Assembly (NCBI GenBank): GCA_030587365.1 | Contig: JAUQZE010000009.1 | Location: 1 to 64,000, forward strand | Direction: 5' to 3' | Source of the DNA: Candidatus Freyarchaeota archaeon | Lineage (GTDB): Archaea > Asgardarchaeota > Jordiarchaeia > Jordiarchaeales > Jordiarchaeaceae | DNA length: 64,000 bases | Shown: in pieces, positions 1 through 9,532 of the stretch | Numbering within the stretch: position 1 is the first letter of the stretch | How the letters are laid out: each line of letters opens with the position of its first letter | The notes under the pieces: generated by a model | The model's database searches: none | What the model was told of the DNA's origin: nothing | Seen by the model: the letters and a program-made list of their open reading frames with translations, nothing else | Made by a program: the position numbers and the translations under genes

Positions 1-1
1 G

Positions 2-220
2 GGGATAAAGGTACCGTACACGAACAACCTCATCGAGAGGCTGATGGGGGAGATAGCGAAGAGGGTTAAGAACAAGTGGATGCACTGGAGCACCCAGGGG
101 CTGGAAAACCTGCTAAACATACTCCTGGTAAGATACTGTAACGAGCAGCTTTTCAGCGAGATCAAAGAAAAATACTTAAGCCAAGGGAACAAACCCCTCA
201 TACAGATAACGATAACATAG
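2..220 (+). CDS. DDE transposase, C-terminal part (cut by window edge)
   Basis: An open frame runs from the window edge to a TAG at 218-220, giving 72 residues. The segment TNNLIERLMGEIAKR, followed by a conserved Trp-containing stretch and a Leu-rich helix ending in VRYCNEQ, looks like the end of a DDE transposase: the catalytic Glu is in NNLIER and a helical tail follows. I cannot assign the IS family. The missing 5' part lies outside the window, so this need not be a pseudogene. The sequence after it (221-366) is AT-rich and could hold the element's right end; no terminal repeat can be proven without the left end. Confidence 0.55.
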   Translation, partial: GIKVPYTNNLIERLMGEIAKRVKNKWMHWSTQGLENLLNILLVRYCNEQLFSEIKEKYLSQGNKPLIQITIT

Positions 221-366
221 GAGAAAAAGTTAACCAATAAAAAGACGGCACCAAATTTTTTTCATTTTTTAACCACAATAAACCTTTGGAAACTCTAATT
301 ATGAATTAATGAGCGACACCTTTTGAGGGTGGCAAAATAATAAAAAAAGGAAGCCATAACGGCTTT

Positions 367-699
367 TTATAGTTCGTTTATGTTTACCTTTAGTTTAAGA
401 CTTTCCATTTTCTCCTTCTGTTCCGGGTGTTCCTCTAGATACGCGTTTATTTCTTCTTCGTGTTCCTTCTGGTAACTCATGAATTGTTCAGCCGTCATTC
501 CTGTTTTTTTCTTAATTTCCGGCTCGAATTTTTTAAGCACTTCCATAGTAGCCTTCCACATTTTTTGCATTATACCAAAAGGATTCTTTTTGTCCTTTTC
601 CTTTATGGACTTGTTAACCTCTTTCATCTTAGCGGTCATTGCTTCACTGATAGGGGGAAAGATTTCCAAAAACTTTTCAACGTAAACTTCAGGCTCCAT
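367..699 (-). CDS. Uncharacterised charged helical protein (110 aa)
   Basis: I do not recognise this protein. It is 110 residues, very rich in Glu and Lys, with no Cys and no membrane segment. It is probably all-helical, with heptad-like stretches around residues 18-65 and 75-105. It starts at an ATG at 697-699 and is monocistronic, lying between the transposase end and the Fe-S/FAD oxidase genes. An overlapping plus-strand frame of similar length is Phe/Ser-rich and is judged to be its shadow. It could be a small adaptor or DNA-binding protein, but nothing in the sequence settles this. Confidence 0.5.
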   Translation of the reverse strand: MEPEVYVEKFLEIFPPISEAMTAKMKEVNKSIKEKDKKNPFGIMQKMWKATMEVLKKFEPEIKKKTGMTAEQFMSYQKEHEEEINAYLEEHPEQKEKMESLKLKVNINEL

Positions 700-903
700 A
701 ACAAAATATACTTATCCAAAACTGAAAAACATTTTCTAACAAAAAATACCAAAAAAGAAATGAAATAAGGTCTCCAAGTTAAAAAATAATAATTAGCATC
801 AGCAATTCAAAAAAAGCATACACTACTACTAATACGTGCTAAAAATAGATTAGAAAATAAGCCAATAAAAAAGGGGGTAGGAGATTAAGTTCTGACCCTA
901 TTT

Positions 904-2091
904 CTAGGCTACGTGTTCTAATACCAGCTCTGATAAGTCGTAGAGTTTAAGTTTCGAGTCCAGTCTCTTAATCGCTAGGTCTAGATTTGTTTTGCAGAGA
1001 GGACAGGTTGTAACCAGCGCTTCTGCTCCGGTTTCCTCGGCTTCACGTACACGTTTTTCGGCGATCTCCACCGAGTTTTCTGGAAAAGCAGTGAAGTACC
1101 CTCCACCGCCTCCGCAGCAGTTCGAGTCCTGCCTGATATGCTCCATCTCTATTAGTTCCACTCCCGGAATGGATTTGATCACTTCACGGGGAGCATCAAA
1201 GACTTCCGCATGTCTTCCTAAGTGGCAGGGATCGTGGTAAGTCACTTTCATCGGGGTTGTTTTCTTTAGTTTAAGCTTGCCCTTCTTTATCAGGTCCAAC
1301 AGGAGTTCTGAGAAGTGCATCACTTTGAAGTCGAAGTTATCTACGAGTGCGGGGTAAGCGTTCTTGAAGGTTGAATAGCATCCCGCACACGCCGTCACAA
1401 TATTTTTCGCACCGGTCTTTTTGAATATCTCAATGTTCTCCCGGGCTATGTCGGCGGTGAGTTTTATTTCACCATCCCAGTACGGGTGCATACCGCAGCA
1501 GCCTTCATCAGGAGTTATTGTGAAGTTGTACCCGGCTTTTTTGAGCAGCTCCACGATGGCTTTCCCGGTTTCTCCGTATCTGTAAGCGGTCACACAGCCT
1601 AAGTAAAGCAGGGTGTCCGAGGTTTTCGGTACCTCAACTTCCAACCAGTTGAAACGATCCTCCTGAGGCTCCTTGTAAGGATTCTTATACTCCACTATCC
1701 TATTGTCCATTTTCTTCTCTGCGGAAAGCGGACCCAATTCCTGCCCGGTGAGTTCCCTTCTCGCGACTTTGAGTATGTCAAAGGGGCGAACCTCTGCATC
1801 ACACTGCACATTGCATATCTGACAGGTGGTACACGAGAAAATCCTTTCCGCCACTTGGGGCGTGGGCTTAATCCATCCCTTAACAATATTCCGGAGTATC
1901 TGCATCTTTCCTCTCGGTGTTACCGACTCCCACTTAACCTGCTGATAAACTGGGCAGCGAATTCTGCAGAAGGCACAAATGTTACACATAGCAAGCTGCG
2001 TTCGATAATCGTTTAGAGTATTTTTCTCCGCCGCCTTCAGTTTCTCCCAATCTTCCATAGCCTTCTTTTTCTCTTCATCACTAACAGCCAT
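904..2091 (-). CDS. GlcF/HdrD-like Fe-S oxidoreductase subunit
   Basis: This is the Fe-S partner of a flavin oxidase, of the glycolate oxidase GlcF / lactate oxidase type. Two CxxCxxCxxxC ferredoxin motifs lie at C36-C46 and C87-C97, followed by two cysteine-rich CCG domains (CCGMHPYW at residues 198-205 and CCGGGGGYF near 325). At 395 residues it has the usual size for a two-ferredoxin plus two-CCG protein. CCG domains in this family bind an unusual Fe-S cluster and pass electrons to or from a quinone, cofactor or partner protein. Its ATG lies immediately after the stop codon of the upstream FAD oxidase (2092-3534), so the two are surely cotranscribed and form one complex. The substrate (glycolate, D-lactate or another 2-hydroxyacid) cannot be told from sequence. 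Confidence 0.85.
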   Translation of the reverse strand: MAVSDEEKKKAMEDWEKLKAAEKNTLNDYRTQLAMCNICAFCRIRCPVYQQVKWESVTPRGKMQILRNIVKGWIKPTPQVAERIFSCTTCQICNVQCDAEVRPFDILKVARRELTGQELGPLSAEKKMDNRIVEYKNPYKEPQEDRFNWLEVEVPKTSDTLLYLGCVTAYRYGETGKAIVELLKKAGYNFTITPDEGCCGMHPYWDGEIKLTADIARENIEIFKKTGAKNIVTACAGCYSTFKNAYPALVDNFDFKVMHFSELLLDLIKKGKLKLKKTTPMKVTYHDPCHLGRHAEVFDAPREVIKSIPGVELIEMEHIRQDSNCCGGGGGYFTAFPENSVEIAEKRVREAEETGAEALVTTCPLCKTNLDLAIKRLDSKLKLYDLSELVLEHVA

Positions 2092-3534
2092 TCATTTCAC
2101 CCCCGCCATGTAAATATATTCATGCTCTGGAATCTCCGTGAGACCCATTACCATAGGATTCATGATGTTTTGAGGGTCAAAGACCTTCTTGATTTTCCGC
2201 ATCAAGGGAAGCGTATCCTCATGCTCCATGTTAATAAACGCCGATTTTGCCATACCAACACCATGCTCGGCTGACAAAGTTCCACCATACTTCTTAATAA
2301 TAACCTCCGCCGCCTCCTTTGAAAATTTCAAAGCAATCTCCCTCTGCGCAGGATCCTCCACGTTAATCGCACTACCCATATGCACATTTCCATCTCCGAT
2401 ATGTCCGAATGTCGCCATGAGCCTTCCATACTTTGCGGCTAATGCTTTAACCGCCTTCACGGCTTCTGGCACCTGAGATATGGGAACTGCAAAGTCCATG
2501 ATACTGTTTATAGCAATGTTTTCTCCCCTTAGTTTTGCCAGTAGGTTTGCTAGCGAGTGTCTGAGCCTCCAAAGCTCCTCTGTTCTCTTGGAATCCGTGG
2601 AGTATATGATTTGTTTCACTCCTATTTTTTCGCAGACTTTTCTAACAAGATCCGCCTCTTCCTTTACTGCTTCTTCGTTGCTTCCATCAACTTCAATGAA
2701 TAGTACTGCTCCGGCTTGCGGTAGTTTCTCTTTGAGAACTGAGTTCAGAACCATTATGCATATGTCGTCCAGAATCTCCATGGCTGAGGGTAGGATTCCT
2801 GTGTTTATGATTTCCGTGGCTGCCTCTAAACCTTGATCGTACTTCTCGAAAATCGGCATTATCATAGCGGTGTATTTTGGTGCTGGAGTGATTTTCAAAA
2901 TTATTTCGGTAAACACTCCGAGGGTTCCCTCAGAACCAACTAGAAGTCGGGTCAAATTGTAACCCGAGGAACTCTTCCAGACTCTCCCACCTGTTCTAAT
3001 AATTTTGCCTCCGGGAAGAACCATTTCCAAACCAAGTACATGGTCTATGGTTGCTCCGTACTTTAGCGCTCTCACTCCACTGGCGTTGTTTCCCACCATT
3101 CCTCCGACTGTGCAGGCGATGGCTGAGCCGGGGTCCGGGGGGAAGCAGTATCCGTACTTTCTAAGCTCCTTGTTTAGTTCTCCATAGACTACGCCGGGTT
3201 GAACCACTGCAACTCTGTCCTTTAGGTTGATCTCCAGTATCTTGTCCATCTTTACAAAATCTATTAGAATCGCATTGTTATATCCTAGGGATTGTCCGGC
3301 GTAACTGGTTCCCGCTCCTCTGGGGGTTACTGGTATTCTGTTTTTATTAGCGAATTTGAGGATTTCAGCAACCTCTTCCTTGTTTTCGGGTCTTACCACT
3401 ACTCCCGGTACTACTCTCAGGAAGGAGGCGTCCGATGCATAGGCCAAGAGTTCAACTGGGTCTATAGTTGCATCGTCTTCGCCAACAATCGCTTCTAGGG
3501 ATTCATAAATTTCCTTCTGATCCATACCATTCAC
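2092..3534 (-). CDS. GlcD-like FAD-linked oxidase
   Basis: A flavoprotein of the vanillyl-alcohol oxidase/PCMH fold, 480 residues, the full length of GlcD/D-lactate dehydrogenases. The FAD-binding part shows PRGAGTSYAGQSLG near residue 75 and GGMVGNNASG near 145. The C-terminal substrate domain shows FGHIGDGNVHMG and GTLSAEHGVGMAK, the His-rich active-site motifs of the 2-hydroxyacid oxidising branch. It probably oxidises a D-2-hydroxyacid and passes electrons to the Fe-S subunit encoded directly downstream. The start is an ATG at 3532-3534; a second Met three codons later is an equally possible start. The 200-base leader (3535-3737) is AT-rich and contains no gene. Confidence 0.88.
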   Translation of the reverse strand: MNGMDQKEIYESLEAIVGEDDATIDPVELLAYASDASFLRVVPGVVVRPENKEEVAEILKFANKNRIPVTPRGAGTSYAGQSLGYNNAILIDFVKMDKILEINLKDRVAVVQPGVVYGELNKELRKYGYCFPPDPGSAIACTVGGMVGNNASGVRALKYGATIDHVLGLEMVLPGGKIIRTGGRVWKSSSGYNLTRLLVGSEGTLGVFTEIILKITPAPKYTAMIMPIFEKYDQGLEAATEIINTGILPSAMEILDDICIMVLNSVLKEKLPQAGAVLFIEVDGSNEEAVKEEADLVRKVCEKIGVKQIIYSTDSKRTEELWRLRHSLANLLAKLRGENIAINSIMDFAVPISQVPEAVKAVKALAAKYGRLMATFGHIGDGNVHMGSAINVEDPAQREIALKFSKEAAEVIIKKYGGTLSAEHGVGMAKSAFINMEHEDTLPLMRKIKKVFDPQNIMNPMVMGLTEIPEHEYIYMAGVK

Positions 3535-3737
3535 CCAAAAACACTATATTTTTACAGAGATTTATTATAATTATATCCTTATCCCTTATAAAAAAGGCTG
3601 ATACGCAAACATTCTTGATTCTATTTTAGAATCTTTTACGAATCCATTCGGCATTCTCTGCTAGAAAATATTCCTAGTTTTCGTCAAAAATGGGGATGAA
3701 ATAGTTCATCCTTTGTAAAAATTAATTATGTGCTATT

Positions 3738-5438
3738 TTAGCGTAAGCCACTCACAGCTTTCTGTGCGTCGGCACCTCTCATTCTTGAGGAAGCCTTGAG
3801 GTTTATTGGGGGTATTGTTGTGGAGTCTATTTTCACATCTATAATTGCTGGTTTTTCGCAATTTAATGCGTTTTTAATTGAATCAATAATCTCACCTGGT
3901 CTCTCTACCGTCCAACCACCAGCTCCAAAGTCTTCAGCCACCTTGGCAAAGTCCGGGTTGCAATAATCGCTGCCAAACTCCGTTCCGAAGTTAATTTTTT
4001 GGAAAATTTTTGGTGCACAGTAACCACAGTTATTCATGATAATGGTAACCACGTTGAATCCGCATCTTACTGCGGTTTCCAAATCTTGGATGCTCATCAT
4101 AAAGTCTCCATCTCCAATAACGCATACCACCGGTTCTTCGGGTTTCGCAGCCTTTGCGCCTATCGCTGCGGGAAAAGCGAAGCCCATGGATCCCATATTA
4201 ATCGAGGAGATGAAGGTTCTCGGATAAAATGTTTGCATGTAAGATGTGAGGAACAGGTGGTGAAGGCCCGCGCCACCGACAACTATTGAATTTTTGGGAA
4301 TTGCTTTCTGGATGTCTCGAACTAAATGCTGAGGCTTTATCGGTACACTATCAGACCCTATGTCAGCTCCCCAGAGTTTACTCCAGTCCTTTTTCTTCTT
4401 AGCAAGTTCTTCCGCCCAGGAGGATGCTTTCCTTCCAACCCCCTTAGAATCAAGAATCCTTATCATCTCTGAAAGAACCGTTCTGGCGTCTCCCACAATA
4501 CCATAATTACAATGAACATTCCTACCAAGCGCCGAGGGATCGATATTAACGTGAATAACATCTCCCTTAATCGGAGTTGTGAAGTTGTAGGTGGTCAGTG
4601 AGGAAAATGTGCATCCGGCTCCAAGAATAACATCAGCCTCCTCTAGAGCGTCATCGGCTACGCTGTTCCCCCCGTACCATCCGCTCAAACCCAAAGCTAG
4701 GGGGTGATCCTCGGGTAAGCATCCCCTACCGTTCTGGGTCGTGGTCACAGGTATCTGCAGCATCTCCACTAAAGCTCTAAGCTCCTCACAGGCATTAGAC
4801 CATATTACGCCTCCGCCAGCTAGTATAACCGGCTTCTCAGCGTTTAACAATCTCTCCGTGGCTTCTTGGATAACTGACGGAGATAAGGTTTGAGAATCAA
4901 CCTCTATTTTAAAATCTGGCTCCACTTCCCCTTCCTCACTATAAATATCCTCAGGCATCTCAACCATAACTGGTCCCGGTCTACCTGCCCTCGCCAAGTA
5001 AAAGGCGTTACTAATGATCCTCGGAATATCTTCTACACGCCCAATACGTTCACAGGATTTGGTGTAGGGTTTAAGAACCGCGAACTGGTTTGCTTCACCA
5101 AAGATTTCTCGCCCGATGAATTTTCTCGCTACCTGACCTGCAAGCAGAACAACCGGGGAGGAATCTCTGTAGGCATCGACTATGCTGAGAACACCGTTTA
5201 AGGTGCCCGGACCAGAGTGCATCTGGCAAACACCAACCCTTCCACTGGCACGAGCGTAACCATCCGCCATGCTCCCTGCACCGCGCTCATGACGCGCAAC
5301 CACATATTTTATACTCTCTTCCGTGCTAAGTGCGGATAGAAATCCTGCAACCGAAGTGCCGCAAATTCCGAAGACGTGTTCCACCTCATTTTTTACAAGT
5401 GCATCCACAATTGCTCTATTACCCTTTGCAGTAACCAT
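3738..5438 (-). CDS. Thiamine-diphosphate enzyme, acetolactate synthase-like
   Basis: A 566-residue enzyme with the three-domain ThDP decarboxylase/synthase architecture. The N-terminal PYR domain contains RHERGAGSMADGYARASG with the cofactor-activating Glu at residue 51. A central domain follows, then a PP domain with GDGDFMMSIQDLETA and a downstream NN pair, the Mg/ThDP-binding motif. It resembles acetolactate synthase large subunits and related 2-oxoacid enzymes (oxalyl-CoA decarboxylase, sulfoacetaldehyde acetyltransferase). No small regulatory subunit lies beside it, so a role in branched-chain amino acid synthesis is not assured. A Shine-Dalgarno GGAGG sits 7 bases before the ATG. It is transcribed alone or with the downstream pgk. 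Confidence 0.85.
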   Translation of the reverse strand: MVTAKGNRAIVDALVKNEVEHVFGICGTSVAGFLSALSTEESIKYVVARHERGAGSMADGYARASGRVGVCQMHSGPGTLNGVLSIVDAYRDSSPVVLLAGQVARKFIGREIFGEANQFAVLKPYTKSCERIGRVEDIPRIISNAFYLARAGRPGPVMVEMPEDIYSEEGEVEPDFKIEVDSQTLSPSVIQEATERLLNAEKPVILAGGGVIWSNACEELRALVEMLQIPVTTTQNGRGCLPEDHPLALGLSGWYGGNSVADDALEEADVILGAGCTFSSLTTYNFTTPIKGDVIHVNIDPSALGRNVHCNYGIVGDARTVLSEMIRILDSKGVGRKASSWAEELAKKKKDWSKLWGADIGSDSVPIKPQHLVRDIQKAIPKNSIVVGGAGLHHLFLTSYMQTFYPRTFISSINMGSMGFAFPAAIGAKAAKPEEPVVCVIGDGDFMMSIQDLETAVRCGFNVVTIIMNNCGYCAPKIFQKINFGTEFGSDYCNPDFAKVAEDFGAGGWTVERPGEIIDSIKNALNCEKPAIIDVKIDSTTIPPINLKASSRMRGADAQKAVSGLR

Positions 5439-5586
5439 AAGTTATCCTCCTTACCTTAAAGTGTAGTAATATGTGTTATAATATAAAAAGAATTATGATG
5501 GGATTTTCAAAATAAGAATTCCTATTCTCTGTTTGCTGTCACCTTACCGTTCAGCGAAGCTTTCAGTGTTCAATAATTTTGAATGA

Positions 5587-6819
5587 TTATTTGGAACCTT
5601 TCTCGTAGGATTTTTTAAGCGCCTCAACTGCGGGCAGCTTTTCGCCAGATAAGTAAGATATGAAGGCTCCTCCCGCCGTGGTGGAGTAAGAAACCTTTTT
5701 CTCCAGTCCGAACTTGCGGAGTGCTGCTGTGGTGTGTCCTCCTCCAACTAGTGAAAATGCCTTTGATTGGGTTATCGCCTCAAAAAGCCTTTTTGTTCCC
5801 ATCTCAAAATTTTTTTCTTCAAATATTCCCGGAGGACCATTACACACTATACTCTTTGCGTTTTGAATTATTTTGGAGTACTTCTCAATAGTTTTGAACC
5901 CGATGTCCTTTATCGGCTTCTCTACAGGCAACTTCTCCACACCAATCTCAACCCTCTTTCCATCATTATCGTAAGCCAAATCCTCGGGCAGTTCTACTTT
6001 GTCTCTGAACTTGTCTAGCACCTCTTTGATAGGAGAGAGGTATCTGAGATGACCCCTTTTTTCTATCAACGAATTATTAGCATCACCTAGGTCATATCCC
6101 TCCGCTAAAAGATAAGTGTTGGCGACTAGCCCCGACGTTAGAACTTTGGTCGCTATGTTCTTTTCCAGCACGTATTTAATTATTGTAAATGTATCCTCTA
6201 CCTTTATGCCACCGAGAACATAGATGGATGGGTTCTCAGGGTTCTTAGAGACTCTGCTCAAATTTTCCAACTCCCGCTCCATAAGTCTACCCGCCATAGC
6301 AGGCAAAACCTGCCCAAAGGCTACTAGAGAGGTATCTGCTCGGTGAGCTGCGCTAAAAGCGTCATTAACATAACAGTCCGCAAGCTTTGAGAGGGAACTA
6401 ACAAAATCCGTTTCCGCAAGTTTCTCTGGAGGCAACTTGGCCTTCTCATCGGGAGTAAATCTAACATTCTGCAAAACTAGAATATCCCCTTTCTTCAAAT
6501 TTTTTATAGCGGTCTTTGCCTTATCTCCATATACATCATCTACAAATCCTACAGGCTTACCCAATAATTTGCTCAATATTTTAGCATGCGGCTCCAAGGA
6601 AATAAAATCATAATCTCCTTTCCGACCCTGATGAGCAAGAACCACAACCTTTGCCCCTTTCTTAATCAATTCTTTAAAAGTGGGAACATTATTCCTAATG
6701 CGTGAATCGTCCAAAATCGTTTTTGTACTCGGATCTACAGCACTATTAAAATCCACACGCAACAAAACAGTCTTTCCATCAAAATCAAAATCATTCATGG
6801 TATAAAATTCCTTATCCAT
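5587..6819 (-). CDS. pgk: Phosphoglycerate kinase
   Basis: Catalyses 1,3-bisphosphoglycerate + ADP to 3-phosphoglycerate + ATP in glycolysis/gluconeogenesis. At 410 residues it is full length for archaeal Pgk. Visible motifs are LLRVDFNSAVD near residue 20, an Arg/His-containing substrate loop (AHQGRKGD, NDAFSAAHRAD), the nucleotide-site segment CNGPPGIFEE and the C-terminal glycine-rich hinge GGGHTTAAL. Two Met codons are available (residues 1 and 8); the first is kept because the segment between them is short and in family register. It is the only glycolytic gene in the window and is flanked by unrelated genes. Confidence 0.95.
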   Translation of the reverse strand: MDKEFYTMNDFDFDGKTVLLRVDFNSAVDPSTKTILDDSRIRNNVPTFKELIKKGAKVVVLAHQGRKGDYDFISLEPHAKILSKLLGKPVGFVDDVYGDKAKTAIKNLKKGDILVLQNVRFTPDEKAKLPPEKLAETDFVSSLSKLADCYVNDAFSAAHRADTSLVAFGQVLPAMAGRLMERELENLSRVSKNPENPSIYVLGGIKVEDTFTIIKYVLEKNIATKVLTSGLVANTYLLAEGYDLGDANNSLIEKRGHLRYLSPIKEVLDKFRDKVELPEDLAYDNDGKRVEIGVEKLPVEKPIKDIGFKTIEKYSKIIQNAKSIVCNGPPGIFEEKNFEMGTKRLFEAITQSKAFSLVGGGHTTAALRKFGLEKKVSYSTTAGGAFISYLSGEKLPAVEALKKSYEKGSK

Positions 6820-7211
6820 ATGGTTTACACCTTCTCAGATGACTATATCCAAATCCTAACATCACAAAACTATTCGCTTACGTGAATTCTAGTGCCCAAT
6901 TAAGAAACTCTAAGAATGTTAAATGAGTACCTATAATATTAAAGTATTGCGTTTAATTCGTTGAATATTAGATTTAACTAGAGAGTTCCTTTACTGTGCT
7001 GTACAGATGAGCGAAAGAAAAGGCAGCTACCCAAAAATGGCGACTGGTGAACTAACAAGCGCAATATGCATAACTTAACCGCTAGTTTGAAGGGAACTAA
7101 AGAGGAAGTTGACGAGGTTCTTATGGATCTTGAGGAAAAAGAAACTTGCTTTTATTACATCTAGAGCATCGTTGCAAAATCAATAGGAGCAGAATTATCA
7201 TTTTAATAATA
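6820..7211. other. Gene-poor interval between pgk and the corrinoid activator
   Basis: No supported gene in these 392 bases. It contains the upstream region of pgk. It also contains short plus-strand frames, such as a 32-codon one beginning at the ATG near 7066 and rich in Glu/Lys (KEEVDEVLMDLEEKE), which look like debris of a lost small gene rather than a functional one: no Shine-Dalgarno, no identifiable homologue. Composition is AT-rich throughout. Confidence 0.4.
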
Positions 7212-9149
7212 TCAATGAAAGTATGCTGGAGGTTTTTTAGGATACTTACCCAACTTCTTGAGCAGTTCGCTTGTCTGTGGGTATCTCGCTAGATCCGCGT
7301 AGGGCAAAACATTTGAGTTAAAGAATTCCGACTGAAAATTAGGTTCTGCAGCAAGCTCCACATATGTGACCTTATCTGATATTTCTTCAGCGGTTTTCCT
7401 AGCCGTTTTAGAAGCTAGAGCCATTCTTGCTCCAGTTCCTGCCGCGTTTCCCACAACTCTCACCTTCTCCAATGTTATCTCAGGGTACATACCAATTATC
7501 CTTGCATTCTCAGGATCTATGTAAGAGCCGAAGGCTCCTGCTATGAAGAGTATATCTATATCTGCCTCAATTACACCTTTCTTTCTCATTAGCGCCATGG
7601 TCCCTGTATGCATCGCTGCTTTCGCTAACTGGATTTCTCTGATGTCTTTCTGCGTGAAAACAATGTCTTCTCCAGTTGAGGTTTCTTTTCCCCACGCTAG
7701 CACAAATTCAAGTCCACCTTCCACGGCGCGCAATCTAGGTGAGGCAACGTCTTTATTCATTGTTCCTGTAACTTCGATTATTCCCGCTTTTAACATCTCA
7801 GAAAGTATGTCCACCATAGCTGAACCGCAGATTCCACAAGGTTTAGCATCATCTATGGTCCAATACTTAACCTCAAATGTATCCGGGTCTATTCTAACTT
7901 TCTCAATCGCGCCCGTAGCGGCTCTCATTCCGTGCTTTATATGAGCACCTTCAAGTGCTGGACCAGACGCACAGGAGCATGCTATTATCCCGTCTTTATT
8001 ACCCAAAAAAACTTCAGTATTTGTCCCAATATCTAACGCCATGCAAAGCTCATCTCTCTTATAAACTTCGGTTGCCAATATTACCGCAACAGTATCAGCT
8101 CCAACAAATCCTGCTATTACAGGAAGGACGTGAATGTTACCATTTGGATTGATTTTCATCCCGATATTTTCTGTGTTAACGTTTATACCCCGCCTTATGA
8201 CTGGCGGGTATGGCGATAAAGCAACATACTTTGGACAGATATTTAGGAAGAGGTGATGCATGGCGGTGTTACCAACGGCGGTCATTTCATACACCTCTCC
8301 CGGATTCACATCGGTCTTATCTAAGAGTCGCTTAAGGATTTGGTTTATACCATCGACAACGGCTTGTTGGAGTTCTTTCTGCTTCTCGAGCCCCCTGTTT
8401 GCATAAGTGATTCTTGTTATTATATCCTCACCGTAGGGTATCTGCGGTTTCATCAAAGATTCTACCGCCATTACCCTTCCTGTGTTTAGGTCTAGGAGGT
8501 ACCCCGCGAGTTTAGTCGTACCTATGTCCACAGCGTATCCAAAGATTCTGTGAGATATGTCTCCAGACTCCACACCAATGATTGTATCATTGCCCCACAC
8601 GACAACCGTTAGCTCCCATTCACTATCCCTCAAGATGAGCGGTAAACGTTGAAGAAGATTATAGCTTAATTTAAGGTTCTCAAGACCATATCGAACTCGT
8701 AACTCGTCTAACAGTCTGTCGACATCGGACCTGGAATCTTGGAGAGTTGGAGTTAGCAATTTGACAAAATATTTGCTGACGAGAGGTTCAAGTTTTACAA
8801 GGGTTTCTATTCCCTCGACTTGCAGTCTCTGCTTACCAGTTCTGCTTTCCTCTGGAATTCTAACGGTAAGATGATCCCTAACTGATGCGCAGCAAGCCAG
8901 CCTATAGCCCGCAGATATCTCCATCGGCGACAGGAGCTCCTTCTCCAATTCTGTTATAGAACCCGCATTTCTCCCTTCCTTTTCAACTATAACCCTACAT
9001 TTTCCACACTTGCCACTTCCTCCACAAATAGAGGTTAGATCAGCCCCTACAAGTTTTGCCCCTTCTAATATGGTAGAGCCAGATTTAATCTTCACACGTT
9101 TTCCTTCCGGTTGAAAAATAACTTCCACTTCTATAGCCATCTGAACCAC
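7212..9149 (-). CDS. Corrinoid-protein reductive activator (RACo-like, ASKHA ferredoxin)
   Basis: An ATP-dependent reductive activator that returns inactive cob(II)amide in a corrinoid protein to the Co(I) state. Residues 4-95 form a plant-type [2Fe-2S] ferredoxin with Cys 42, 48 and 51 plus a CC pair at 86-87. A linker follows, then an ASKHA ATPase (DUF4445 type) with the phosphate-binding loops AVDIGTTKLAGYLLD and ALDIGTNTEVFLG and the glycine-rich FIAGAFGSYIDP. At 645 residues it matches RACo. It is unlike methanogen RamA, whose clusters are C-terminal [4Fe-4S]. It lies divergent from the methyltransferase/corrinoid pair at 9533-11692, the expected client. The start is MVQMAIEV; the second Met, at residue 4, is equally possible. 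Confidence 0.88.
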   Translation of the reverse strand: MVQMAIEVEVIFQPEGKRVKIKSGSTILEGAKLVGADLTSICGGSGKCGKCRVIVEKEGRNAGSITELEKELLSPMEISAGYRLACCASVRDHLTVRIPEESRTGKQRLQVEGIETLVKLEPLVSKYFVKLLTPTLQDSRSDVDRLLDELRVRYGLENLKLSYNLLQRLPLILRDSEWELTVVVWGNDTIIGVESGDISHRIFGYAVDIGTTKLAGYLLDLNTGRVMAVESLMKPQIPYGEDIITRITYANRGLEKQKELQQAVVDGINQILKRLLDKTDVNPGEVYEMTAVGNTAMHHLFLNICPKYVALSPYPPVIRRGINVNTENIGMKINPNGNIHVLPVIAGFVGADTVAVILATEVYKRDELCMALDIGTNTEVFLGNKDGIIACSCASGPALEGAHIKHGMRAATGAIEKVRIDPDTFEVKYWTIDDAKPCGICGSAMVDILSEMLKAGIIEVTGTMNKDVASPRLRAVEGGLEFVLAWGKETSTGEDIVFTQKDIREIQLAKAAMHTGTMALMRKKGVIEADIDILFIAGAFGSYIDPENARIIGMYPEITLEKVRVVGNAAGTGARMALASKTARKTAEEISDKVTYVELAAEPNFQSEFFNSNVLPYADLARYPQTSELLKKLGKYPKKPPAYFH

Positions 9150-9314
9150 TCATCTTAAAGTTTTTATATTCATCAATTGCTTTTAAAAAAGCTTTTTTAT
9201 AAATTCTCATTAATTTATTTTACTATTAAATTTTGTTTTTCTTTTTATGCGATTATTGTGGCAGATGTTCACTTAGTTCTGTTCAAAAATCTAGACGAAA
9301 GAGAGTATCTTTTA

Positions 9315-9336
9315 ATAAGCTAAGAATAAGCTAAGA
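9315..9336. repeat. Perfect 11-bp tandem repeat, candidate operator
   Basis: ATAAGCTAAGA occurs twice back to back (9315-9325 and 9326-9336), a spacing of exactly one DNA helical turn, inside the divergent control region. Such phasing places two copies on the same DNA face, as for a dimeric or cooperative regulator. This is inference from position and periodicity only. Confidence 0.45.
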
Positions 9337-9412
9337 CTATGCCCGCCCTATCGTTAAACCACTCACCAACGATTCCTAAATTCACATCCAATGGATTCTT
9401 CAGATAATTATC

Positions 9413-9441
9413 TAGCACAACTCTACAACTGAATAGCACAA
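9413..9441. repeat. Direct repeat TAGCACAA spaced 21 bp, candidate activator site
   Basis: TAGCACAA occurs at 9413-9420 and again at 9434-9441, a start-to-start distance of 21 bases (two helical turns). The second copy abuts the TATA-like element of the methyltransferase operon, where archaeal activators or repressors commonly bind. The sequence is directly visible; the function is inferred. Confidence 0.45.
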
Positions 9442-9532
9442 AATTTATTTATTAAAAGGATAAAAAATAGTTAACAACGACCTATAAGCGCATTATAACA
9501 TGCACTTGTTTAAGTATGGAGGAAAATGGAAA

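Larger units (their letters stand above)
9150..9532. promoter_or_regulatory. Divergent control region of the corrinoid activator and the mttB-like operon
   Basis: This AT-rich 383-base interval separates the minus-strand activator from the plus-strand methyltransferase operon. A TATA-like AAATTTATTTATTA lies at 9441-9454, followed by a short untranslated leader and a GGAGG at 9518-9522 before the ATG at 9533. Two pairs of direct repeats, listed separately, lie upstream of the TATA-like sequence. No open frame with coding character is seen. Confidence 0.5.

Noticed and set aside
460..768. 102-codon plus-strand frame overlapping the hypothetical gene at 367-699
   Set aside because: Composition is Phe/His-rich and it mirrors the opposite-strand Lys/Glu gene, a typical shadow.
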